Positions 1 to 5,266 of a DNA stretch of 5,266 nt are shown here, in pieces. The notes under the pieces are model-generated. The model was not told where the DNA came from and ran no database searches. It saw only the letters and a list, made by a program, of their open reading frames with translations. Made by a program: the position numbers and the translations under genes. The stretch's first letter is position 1, and each line of letters begins with the position of its first letter. This DNA comes from an uncultured Bacilli bacterium (lineage in GTDB: Bacteria; Bacillota_I; Bacilli_A; RF39; UBA660), in NCBI GenBank assembly GCA_947632295.1, contig CANROQ010000066.1:1-5266 (forward strand). Reading direction: 5' to 3'.

Positions 1-33
1 TAATTTAGTTACGTAAAATTAATTGGTGATATT

Positions 34-540
34 ATGGATTGTCAAATAGATAAATCTTATCCAAAAGTTGAAGTGGAGATGCCAAATATTGAATATGCTA
101 AAATATTGCTTGAAGATTATGCAGGAATAGTCAGTGAAGAAACAGCCATTAATCAATACATTTATCAACATTTTGATAAATTTGATACCAATCAATTATT
201 TTCAGAAACTTTGTCTAAAATTGCCATGGTAGAAATGCATCATTTGGAATTATTAGGTGAAACAATTAAATTATTAGGACTTAATCCTATTTTTAAAGTT
301 GTAGAATCAAATAATTATTTAACTTATTGGAGTAGTAGTTATGTCTATTATAATACCAATATAATTGAAATGTTAAAAAATGATATTAAAATAGAAGAAG
401 AGGCAATTAGAAATTATCGTTATCATATAAGTATAATCGATGATAAATATATAAAAAAATTATTGTATCGAATTATTGAAGATGAAGAACAACATATCAA
501 ATGTTTTAATATGTTGCTAAATGAATGTATGAAATTTTAA
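34..540 (+). CDS. Ferritin-like diiron domain protein (rubrerythrin/bacterioferritin-like fold)
   Basis: A 168-residue protein that reads as a single four-helix ferritin-like bundle. The expected diiron ligands are all present in order: E36 with Y42 on helix 1 (E-x5-Y), E67 and H70 on helix 2 (ExxH in VEMHH), E122 with Y128 on helix 3 (again E-x5-Y), and E151 and H154 on helix 4 (ExxH in EDEEQH). The two halves repeat the same pattern, as in bacterioferritin and rubrerythrin. There is no signal peptide and no C-terminal rubredoxin CxxC module, so a cytosolic protein that binds iron or manganese and acts in metal storage or peroxide/oxygen detoxification is likely; the exact reaction cannot be read from sequence. 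The start ATG at 34 follows GGTGAT at 25-30, which fits the 3' part of the Shine-Dalgarno consensus. The gene ends in TAA at 538-540, overlapping the convergent gene. Its promoter is probably outside the window. CotJC or other Mn-catalase-like relatives share the fold, but the length and symmetric ligand set favour a small stand-alone ferritin-like protein. Confidence 0.85.
   Translation: MDCQIDKSYPKVEVEMPNIEYAKILLEDYAGIVSEETAINQYIYQHFDKFDTNQLFSETLSKIAMVEMHHLELLGETIKLLGLNPIFKVVESNNYLTYWSSSYVYYNTNIIEMLKNDIKIEEEAIRNYRYHISIIDDKYIKKLLYRIIEDEEQHIKCFNMLLNECMKF
490..516 (-). terminator. Weak candidate terminator hairpin for the minus-strand gene, inside the ferritin-like CDS
   Basis: Bases 490-497 (CAACATAT) and 509-516 (ATATGTTG) form a perfect 8-bp inverted repeat with an 11-base loop. 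Read on the minus strand, it lies 21 bases past the stop of the 537-1121 gene and is followed by TTCTTCATCTTC, a broken U-rich tract. It could end the minus-strand transcript, but the U tract is poor and the sequence also encodes the H154 ligand region of the ferritin-like protein, so it may be coincidental. Confidence 0.22.
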
Positions 541-1121
541 TTATTATTTAAGTTATTTATGTAGATTTTTACTTGATCAAATGTTTCTTGCATTTGATCA
601 ATATTTTTTTGATTATTAAATTGTACATAAAATCCTTTAGAATAACTATCATCAATAGTCAATTGCTCAATATAATAATTTTTAATGTCATTTTTGATTG
701 TTGAAAGTGCGATAAAATACAAATATATTTTTGATATTTTTGATATTTTAGGTATATTAGTATTATCTAGATTGGCAAGTAGTTTATTATTTAAAATAAT
801 TAAACATTCTTGTTCTTGTTTCAAAATATTTTTAAAAATAATTAAAGTTTTATCAAGATCATTATTGATGTCGGCCATTTTAAGTAATTTTCTAATATGA
901 TATATTAAATAATTGAATTTTAAAATGATATTTTCGTGTTTTAAATTATTTAATTCATTCTTAATCGATTTAAGTAATTGAGTGCTAAATAACAATTGTT
1001 CATATTGTTCTTTTAAATGTTGATTTTTAATTTCTAAATTTTCACAATTTTTTAAACTATTATATGTATTTAATGTGTCATTATCTATAAATTTTTCTAA
1101 AAAAGTTAAATTTTCGTCCAT
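537..1121 (-). CDS. Hypothetical protein with long predicted coiled coil
   Basis: A 194-residue protein that I cannot assign to a family. Roughly residues 20-115 are rich in K, E, N, Q and L with heptad-like leucine/isoleucine spacing, so a long helical coiled coil is likely. A central I-P/S-K triplet repeat (IPKISKISKI) is followed by a short hydrophobic patch (YLYFIALSTI), too short and interrupted to call a membrane helix. The C-terminus is polar and ends in NNLNNN. No signal peptide, catalytic motif or metal-binding motif is visible. The start at 1121 is well supported: AAAAGGAA lies at 1136-1129 (minus strand) about 8 bases upstream, and an extended -10 promoter sits just beyond. The ORF is open for its whole length on the strand opposite its neighbours. 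Its 3' end overlaps the ferritin-like gene by 4 bases and contains that gene's terminator. Being a real gene is likely; function is unknown. Confidence 0.7.
   Translation of the reverse strand: MDENLTFLEKFIDNDTLNTYNSLKNCENLEIKNQHLKEQYEQLLFSTQLLKSIKNELNNLKHENIILKFNYLIYHIRKLLKMADINNDLDKTLIIFKNILKQEQECLIILNNKLLANLDNTNIPKISKISKIYLYFIALSTIKNDIKNYYIEQLTIDDSYSKGFYVQFNNQKNIDQMQETFDQVKIYINNLNNN
573..610 (+). terminator. Intrinsic terminator of the ferritin-like gene, nested in the opposing CDS
   Basis: TTGATCAAATG at 573-583 and CATTTGATCAA at 591-601 are perfect 11-bp inverted arms. The loop is seven bases (TTTCTTG), with a possible extra U-G pair closing it. Seven T residues follow at 604-610. The T tract is on the plus-strand side only; on the minus strand the stem is followed by A-rich sequence. 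This makes it a directional terminator for the gene ending at 540, 32 bases downstream of the stop. It also encodes part of the C-terminus of the minus-strand protein (the DQMQ...FDQV segment). Confidence 0.78.
728..754. repeat. 9-bp tandem repeat inside the minus-strand CDS
   Basis: Two perfect copies of TTTTTGATA (728-736 and 737-745) are followed by a diverged third copy TTTTAGGTA (746-754). On the coding (minus) strand this gives the I-P-K / I-S-K / I-S-K triplet repeat. Because the unit is nine bases, gain or loss of a copy would keep the reading frame. Confidence 0.7.
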
Positions 1122-1143
1122 AATATCATTCCTTTTAAGTTTT

Positions 1144-1179
1144 GTTTAATATGATAGCATAAAACTTTTTATTTTACTA
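1144..1179 (-). promoter_or_regulatory. Promoter of the minus-strand coiled-coil gene (extended -10)
   Basis: On the minus strand, TGC-TATCAT (plus positions 1159-1151) matches an extended -10 element, TGn followed by a TATAAT-like hexamer with one mismatch. With a 17-base spacer the -35 would be TAGTAA at 1179-1174, only 3 of 6 matches, which is tolerable with an extended -10. The predicted start near 1144 gives a leader of about 22 bases containing the AAAAGGAA ribosome site. Confidence 0.5.
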
Positions 1180-1213
1180 TATATTTAAGAAAAAAAGTGT
1201 TATACTTATTTTG
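1178..1213 (+). promoter_or_regulatory. Promoter of the U32-family gene (extended -10)
   Basis: TG at 1198-1199, one base, then TATACT at 1201-1206 form an extended -10 element with one mismatch to TATAAT. The -35 position (TATATA, 1178-1183) is poor. Transcription would start near 1213, leaving a leader of about 16 bases before the ATG at 1229. This also rules against the upstream in-frame TTG at 1211 as a start. Confidence 0.5.
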
Positions 1214-1216
1214 TTT

Positions 1217-1222
1217 AGGAAG
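1217..1222 (+). promoter_or_regulatory. Ribosome binding site that fixes the U32 start at 1229
   Basis: AGGAAG lies 6 bases before ATG 1229. The alternative in-frame TTG at 1211 is upstream of this site and has no Shine-Dalgarno of its own. The protein from 1229 begins MKKIELLAPAGN, the usual N-terminus of U32 proteins. Confidence 0.75.
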
Positions 1223-1228
1223 TGGACT

Positions 1229-3442
1229 ATGAAAAAAATCGAATTATTGGCTCCGGCTGGAAATATGGAAAGTTTAAAAGTGGCAATTTTAGCAGGTTGT
1301 GATGCAGTATATATTGGTGGGTATGGCTATTCGGCTCGCAGTTATGCCGATAATTTTTCAAACGAAGAATTAATTCAAGCTATAGAGTATGCGCATTTAT
1401 ATGATGTTAAAATATATGTGGCGGTTAATACTTTGATTTATGATGATGAAGTCGAAAGTTTTATGAATTATATTGATTTTTTGCACAAAAATAATGTCGA
1501 TGCGATTATTATTCAAGATTTAGGTATGTTTGATCTAATTCATAAGACTTATCCTAATTTAGAAATTCATGCCTCGACACAGGCCCATATTCATAATTTA
1601 TCAGGTGTAGAATTTTGTAAACAGTTAGGCTTTAGAAGAGTTGTTTTAGCTCGTGAGACGCCAATTGATTTAATAAAAAGTATTCGCGATAAGGTCGACA
1701 TCGATTTAGAAGTATTTTGTCATGGCGCTTTATGTGTAAGTTTTTCAGGACAATGTTTAATGAGTAGTCTAATTGGTGGTAGAAGTGGTAACCGTGGTAA
1801 GTGTGCCGGTACTTGTCGTTTGCCTTATGATTTAGTTGAAATTGAAAATTCTAAACAAAAAATTTTAAATAAAGATAAATACTTATTGAGTATGAAAGAT
1901 TTAAATAGTTTAGAGTATATTGGAGATTTGATCGATGCGGGTATAACTAGTTTAAAAATAGAAGGACGTATGAAAAGACCAGAATATATTTATCTAGTTG
2001 TTAGTATTTATAGACAGGCAATCGACAATTATTATAAATATGGTAAAACATTGATTATGGATAAGGATATATTAGAACTTAAAAAAATTTATAATCGTGA
2101 TTTTACTAAAGGATTTTTATTTAATGAAGAGAATTGTAAAATTGTGAATCAATTTAGACCGAATCATCAAGGTATTAAAATTGGGAAAGTTATAAAAAAA
2201 GATCATAATTTTGTTTCTATAAAATTATCCGATAATTTAAAACAAGGTGATGGTATTAGAATAGTTAATCGAAGTGGTGATGTTGGATTACAACTTAATT
2301 ATATTTATAAAGATAAAAAATTAGTGAGTGAGGCTTATAGTGGTGATATAGTTTCAATTAAATTAAATGAAAATGTCGAATTAAATGATACTGTTTTAAA
2401 AACAACCGATATATTACAGTTAGATAGGATAAATAATTTATTAAAAGAAAAGCGTAGAGTTAAAATAAAAGGATATTTTGAAGCAAAAATTGGTTCAAAA
2501 TTTAAATTTAGATTAAATGATGGTAGAAATACTATTGAAGTGGTTAGTGATATATTAACGGAGAATGCTAAAACCAATCCTATGACTAAAGAAAGTATAG
2601 AAAAGCAATTAAAAAAATTAGGTAATACTATTTATGAAATAGATGACTTAGAATTAAACATAGATGATAATATATTTATTTCAATTAAAGATTTAAATGA
2701 ATTAAGAAGAAAGGCAATAGAGGAATTAAATTCTAAAAGAAAATATATAATTGATTATGTTAAAAAACAGTATGATATAGAATTACCTGATTTTAAAAGA
2801 GAAAATAGAATTGATTATTTAATAAATACTAAGGTTCAATATGAAAAGATAAAAAATAAAAATATTAATAATATCTTTATTCAAAATAATGCATTATACA
2901 ATATTTTAAAAGAAGATAATCGAGTTGTAAAAAAAATACCAAGAGTTAATTATGATTATGAAAATTATGATAAAAAAATATTAGTTGGAGAATTAGGTAG
3001 TTTAAATTTTTATCGTAATAATGAGGTATATACTGATTTTTCTTTTAATGTTACTAATTCATATACTGTAGCATTTTTACATAGTCTAGGGGTAAAAATG
3101 GTAACTTTATCTTATGAATTAACTGATGAACAAATTAAAAATTTAATTGATATTTATAAAGAAAGATATCATAAAAATCCTAATTTAGAACTTATTATAT
3201 ATGGTAAGGAAGAATTGATGGTTTCTAAATTTAATTTACTTAAAATGTATAAGAAAAATGGCTCAAATTTTTATTTGAAAGATCGTTATAATAAATTATA
3301 TAATATTTTAGAAGATAATAATTTAATGTATATATATAATTATAAAGCAAGAAATAATGTAGATAAAATTAATGATTATTTTGCTATGGGAATTAATAAT
3401 GTTAGAATTAATTTATTAAATGAAGAAAATGTTATTATTTAG
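1229..3442 (+). CDS. U32-family protein, RlhA-like (probable Fe-S RNA hydroxylase), long form
   Basis: A 737-residue protein starting at ATG 1229. Residues 1-260 are a typical U32 TIM-barrel core: ELLAPAGN at 5-12, DAVYIGG at 25-31, the U32 signature at about 161-180 (EVFCHGALC then SGQC), GNRGKCAGTCR at 187-197 and SLKIEGRMKRPEY at 241-253. C164, C169, C176, C192 and C196 are the candidate iron-sulphur ligands. Residues about 288-500 resemble DUF3656 (NRDFTKGF, PNHQGIKIGKV, GNTIYEI, LNELRRKAIEEL), the arrangement of E. coli RlhA. Although annotated as peptidases, characterised relatives (RlhA, TrhP, UbiU/UbiV) are Fe-S hydroxylation factors; RlhA and TrhP use prephenate to form 5-hydroxycytidine in 23S rRNA or 5-hydroxyuridine in tRNA. 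An RNA-modifying role is therefore likely, but the exact target is not readable. Residues about 580-730 look like the second barrel-like region of long Bacillota forms (DFSFNVTNS, TLSYEL, ELIIYG, LMVSK, YLKDR). The last cysteine of the protein is C303. The gene ends in TAG within a hairpin and precedes gltX on the same strand. Confidence 0.88.
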   Translation: MKKIELLAPAGNMESLKVAILAGCDAVYIGGYGYSARSYADNFSNEELIQAIEYAHLYDVKIYVAVNTLIYDDEVESFMNYIDFLHKNNVDAIIIQDLGMFDLIHKTYPNLEIHASTQAHIHNLSGVEFCKQLGFRRVVLARETPIDLIKSIRDKVDIDLEVFCHGALCVSFSGQCLMSSLIGGRSGNRGKCAGTCRLPYDLVEIENSKQKILNKDKYLLSMKDLNSLEYIGDLIDAGITSLKIEGRMKRPEYIYLVVSIYRQAIDNYYKYGKTLIMDKDILELKKIYNRDFTKGFLFNEENCKIVNQFRPNHQGIKIGKVIKKDHNFVSIKLSDNLKQGDGIRIVNRSGDVGLQLNYIYKDKKLVSEAYSGDIVSIKLNENVELNDTVLKTTDILQLDRINNLLKEKRRVKIKGYFEAKIGSKFKFRLNDGRNTIEVVSDILTENAKTNPMTKESIEKQLKKLGNTIYEIDDLELNIDDNIFISIKDLNELRRKAIEELNSKRKYIIDYVKKQYDIELPDFKRENRIDYLINTKVQYEKIKNKNINNIFIQNNALYNILKEDNRVVKKIPRVNYDYENYDKKILVGELGSLNFYRNNEVYTDFSFNVTNSYTVAFLHSLGVKMVTLSYELTDEQIKNLIDIYKERYHKNPNLELIIYGKEELMVSKFNLLKMYKKNGSNFYLKDRYNKLYNILEDNNLMYIYNYKARNNVDKINDYFAMGINNVRINLLNEENVII

Positions 3443-3460
3443 TAGCATTTTTTTTATTTT
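3427..3460 (+). terminator. Terminator overlapping the stop codon of the U32 gene
   Basis: Bases 3427-3434 (AAATGTTA) pair with 3443-3450 (TAGCATTT) with one U-G wobble. The loop (3435-3442) contains the TAG stop. The T run 3448-3455 begins inside the 3' arm and is followed by ATTTT. This is the usual layout of an intrinsic terminator, with the A-rich 5' flank extending the stem. The stem is weak in GC, in line with the genome. Confidence 0.5.
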
Positions 3461-3490
3461 AGAAAATTAAACAACTAATTTTTTAAATTT
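3458..3490 (+). terminator. Second AT-only hairpin before gltX (possible backup terminator)
   Basis: Bases 3458-3469 (TTTAGAAAATTA) pair with 3476-3487 (TAATTTTTTAAA) through 12 pairs, one of them G-U, around a six-base AACAAC loop. Only three T residues follow the stem (3488-3490). The stem contains no G-C pair, so stability is low. It sits directly upstream of the gltX -10 box and may be a back-up terminator or simply AT-rich spacer. Confidence 0.3.
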
Positions 3491-3508
3491 TAGTGTATAA
3501 TATTGTAT
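3491..3508 (+). promoter_or_regulatory. gltX promoter (-10 box)
   Basis: A perfect TATAAT lies at 3496-3501. No good -35 is seen at 16-18 bases upstream (the region is AACTAA-like) and the preceding GTG is not in the extended -10 register. Transcription would begin near 3508, giving a leader of about 13 bases that starts almost at the ribosome site. Confidence 0.5.
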
Positions 3509-3514
3509 GAGGTG
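3509..3514 (+). promoter_or_regulatory. Ribosome binding site that fixes the gltX start at 3521
   Basis: GAGGTG lies 6 bases before ATG 3521. An in-frame TTG at 3503 lies upstream of this site and immediately after the -10 box, so it would probably not be transcribed. The product from 3521 begins MDRKKLADLL, which fits the N-terminus of this GluRS type. Confidence 0.8.
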
Positions 3515-3520
3515 TTAATT

Positions 3521-5170
3521 ATGGATAGAAAAAAATTAGCAGATCTATTATTACCAGGAATAACAAAAACGATAGAAGATTATGAAAAGATGTATCCAGA
3601 AAGAAACATAGAAGAAGGTGCTATTGTAACACGTTATGCACCAAGTCCTACTGGCTTACCTCATATTGGTAATTTGTTTCAAACTTTTATTTCAATGCAT
3701 TTGGCTAAACAAACCAGTGGTATTTTTTATTTAAGAATCGAGGATACAGATCAAAAAAGATCAATTGAAAATGGTATTTCAAAAATTATAAAATCTTTAA
3801 ATGATTTTGAAATAAAATTTGATGAGGGTGCTGTATCTGAAGTTGATGAAAAAGGTAGTTATGGACCATATATTCAATCAAATAGAAAAGAAATATATTG
3901 GGCATTTGCTAAATATTTAATTGAAAATGATATGGCTTATCCTTGTTTTTGTACGGAAGAAAAATTAGATGAAATTAGACAAAAACAAGAAAAATATAAA
4001 AGTCGTATTGGTTATTATGGAAGATATGCGACATGTAGAAATTTAAGTATCGATGAAATTGTTAAGCGTGTTCAAAACGGCGAAAAATATATTATTCGAC
4101 TAAAATCACCAGGAAAATTTGACAATAAATTTATCTTTAATGATTGTATTAAAGGGAAAATGGAATTACCAGAAAATGATATAGATATTATAATTATTAA
4201 AAGTGATGGACTTCCTACTTATCATTTTGCACATTTAGTTGATGATCATTTAATGCAAACAACTCATGTCATAAGAGGAGATGAATGGTTATCAAGTATT
4301 CCTATTCATACGCAATTATTTAGAATGTTCAATTTTAAAGTACCAAAATATGCTCATATTGCGCCACTTTTAAAAGATGATAACGGAACTAAAAGGAAAC
4401 TTTCTAAAAGAAAAGATCCGGAAGCCTCAGTTACCTATTATCATGAACAAGGAATTCCTACTGAAGCTGTTATTCTTTATCTAGCAACTGTAGCTAATTC
4501 TAATTTTGAGGAATGGATGGATAATAATAAGGATAAGACAATTGATGATTTTAAATTAGAATTTAAAAAAATGAGTACAAGCGGAGCCTTATTTGATTTA
4601 GAAAAATTATTAAATATTTCTAGAAATTATTTATCAAGATTGAAGGCCTGTGAAATTTATGAACGAGTTTTAAATTGGACGAAAGAATTTGATTTGGAAT
4701 TTAAAGAATTATTAGAAAAATACAAAGAAAAATCAATTGCCATTTTTAATATTGAAAGAGAACAAGCAAAACCTAGAAAAGATTATTCTTGTTATTCTGA
4801 TGTAAAAAATCAAGTTTGGTATATGTATGATGAATTGTTTGATACTGCTGAAAAACATTATGATTTTCAAAAAATTACTGACAAGCAAGAAATTAAAACA
4901 ATTTTAAATACGTATTTAAGTAATTATTATTCTCCTGAAGATGATAATGAAACATGGTTTAATAAAATGAAAGATATGTCTGATCATTTAGGCTATGCTT
5001 CTAATATGAAGGAATATAAGAATAATCCTGAAAATTATAAAGGTAATATTGCTGATATTAGTAATGTTTTACGAGTTGCTTTAACAACTAAATCGATGAC
5101 TCCAGATTTATATCAAATTATGAAAATATTAGGAATTGATACAATTAAGAAAAGATTTGATTTAATTTAA
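3521..5170 (+). CDS. gltX: Glutamate--tRNA ligase (GluRS), clostridial long type
   Basis: Cytosolic class I aminoacyl-tRNA synthetase that joins glutamate to tRNA-Glu using ATP; 549 residues from ATG 3521. The Rossmann fold carries PSPTGLPHIGN at 41-51 (HIGH motif, H48-N51) and RIEDTD at 72-77. An insertion at 142-172 has C142, C144, a Y-x-G-R stretch and C172, resembling the CxC...YxxxC zinc site of E. coli GluRS. LPTYHFAHLVDDH at 231-243, HVIRGDEWL at 249-257 and KLSKR at 293-297 (KMSKS equivalent) complete the catalytic core. The C-terminal part (about 350-549) is the helical anticodon-binding region. The length exceeds the usual 470-490 residues; the extended N-terminal segment before HIGH and the KLSKRKDPEA wording match a GluRS subtype I recall from Clostridia. 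Whether it is discriminating or also charges tRNA-Gln (for GatCAB) cannot be judged here. It has its own promoter and a strong terminator, so it is probably monocistronic. No missing catalytic residue or frameshift is visible. Confidence 0.96.
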   Translation: MDRKKLADLLLPGITKTIEDYEKMYPERNIEEGAIVTRYAPSPTGLPHIGNLFQTFISMHLAKQTSGIFYLRIEDTDQKRSIENGISKIIKSLNDFEIKFDEGAVSEVDEKGSYGPYIQSNRKEIYWAFAKYLIENDMAYPCFCTEEKLDEIRQKQEKYKSRIGYYGRYATCRNLSIDEIVKRVQNGEKYIIRLKSPGKFDNKFIFNDCIKGKMELPENDIDIIIIKSDGLPTYHFAHLVDDHLMQTTHVIRGDEWLSSIPIHTQLFRMFNFKVPKYAHIAPLLKDDNGTKRKLSKRKDPEASVTYYHEQGIPTEAVILYLATVANSNFEEWMDNNKDKTIDDFKLEFKKMSTSGALFDLEKLLNISRNYLSRLKACEIYERVLNWTKEFDLEFKELLEKYKEKSIAIFNIEREQAKPRKDYSCYSDVKNQVWYMYDELFDTAEKHYDFQKITDKQEIKTILNTYLSNYYSPEDDNETWFNKMKDMSDHLGYASNMKEYKNNPENYKGNIADISNVLRVALTTKSMTPDLYQIMKILGIDTIKKRFDLI

Positions 5171-5177
5171 ATATATG

Positions 5178-5215
5178 AAATCTTTAAAATATTATTGTTA
5201 TTTTAAAGATTTTTT
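5178..5215 (+). terminator. Strong intrinsic terminator of gltX
   Basis: AAATCTTTAAAATA at 5178-5191 and TATTTTAAAGATTT at 5199-5212 form a perfect 14-bp stem with a seven-base loop (TTATTGT). The T run 5210-5215 overlaps the end of the stem and continues past it. It begins 7 bases after the gltX stop. The A-rich 5' flank would also give some function on the minus strand, but no minus-strand gene is seen in the remaining 50 bases. Confidence 0.85.
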
Positions 5216-5266
5216 AGTTTAAATCCCCTATAAATTGAATAAAATTAAAAAAATGATAATTTTGTT

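Noticed and set aside
14..19. TAAAAT as a -10 box for the ferritin-like gene
   Set aside because: A start near 26 would fall inside the ribosome site, and the upstream sequence is outside the window, so no promoter can be supported.
1..33. Tail of an upstream gene
   Set aside because: Only 33 bases are present, with no readable coding signal beyond a TAA at 1-3 that could be chance.
685..900. 71-residue plus-strand ORF with hydrophobic, membrane-like composition
   Set aside because: It lies entirely antisense to the better supported coiled-coil gene and no convincing ribosome site precedes it. Its hydrophobicity is what the complement of K/N-rich codons gives.
1211..1228. TTG start adding six residues to the U32 protein
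   Set aside because: It lies upstream of the AGGAAG site and at about the predicted transcription start; homologues begin near MKKIELLAPAGN.
2335..2577. 80-residue minus-strand ORF
   Set aside because: It is a shadow of the U32 coding region, with low-complexity S/F/N/L content from the complement of AT-rich codons and no regulatory signal.
3503..3520. TTG start adding six residues to GltX
   Set aside because: It immediately follows the TATAAT box and precedes the GAGGTG site, so it is unlikely to be transcribed or used.
5241..5263. AAAATTA/TAATTTT inverted repeat with 9-base spacer near the window end, plus a TTGAAT/GATAAT promoter-like pair
   Set aside because: A 7-bp AT-only repeat is expected by chance here; the promoter-like boxes are only 14 bases apart and no gene start is visible before the window ends.

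Overview
The window is a stretch of a very AT-rich, Gram-positive-type bacterial chromosome. Shine-Dalgarno sites match the standard anti-SD, the -10 boxes are TATAAT-like, and intrinsic hairpin/T-tract terminators are common. All seven tryptophans in the recognised genes are TGG and no gene uses TGA in frame, which argues against the Mycoplasma/Spiroplasma code. Together with a clostridial-type glutamyl-tRNA synthetase, this suggests a low-GC Bacillota or an uncultured Mollicutes-like lineage that keeps the standard code. This placement is inferred, not proven.

Layout: (1) bases 34-540, + strand, a small ferritin-like diiron protein. (2) Bases 537-1121, - strand, an unrecognised coiled-coil protein that converges tail-to-tail with gene 1. 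The two stop codons share one TTAA palindrome, and the terminator of gene 1 lies inside the 3' end of gene 2. (3) Bases 1122-1228, a compact divergent promoter region. (4) Bases 1229-3442, + strand, a U32-family protein of the RlhA-like architecture (U32 Fe-S core, DUF3656-like region, second C-terminal barrel-like region). (5) Bases 3443-3520, terminator-like hairpins running straight into the gltX promoter. (6) Bases 3521-5170, + strand, gltX, followed by a strong intrinsic terminator at 5178-5215. The last 50 bases show no gene.

The U32 protein (probable RNA hydroxylation) and GltX (tRNA charging) are both linked to translation. They appear to have separate promoters, with termination signals between them, rather than forming a simple operon. 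The ferritin-like protein is probably involved in iron or peroxide handling. No tRNA, rRNA, CRISPR array, insertion sequence or phage feature was seen. I found no convincing new multi-gene system. The most unusual points are the nested gene/terminator arrangement at 490-610, the orphan coiled-coil gene, and the cysteine-free, extremely AT-rich C-terminal part of the U32 protein.
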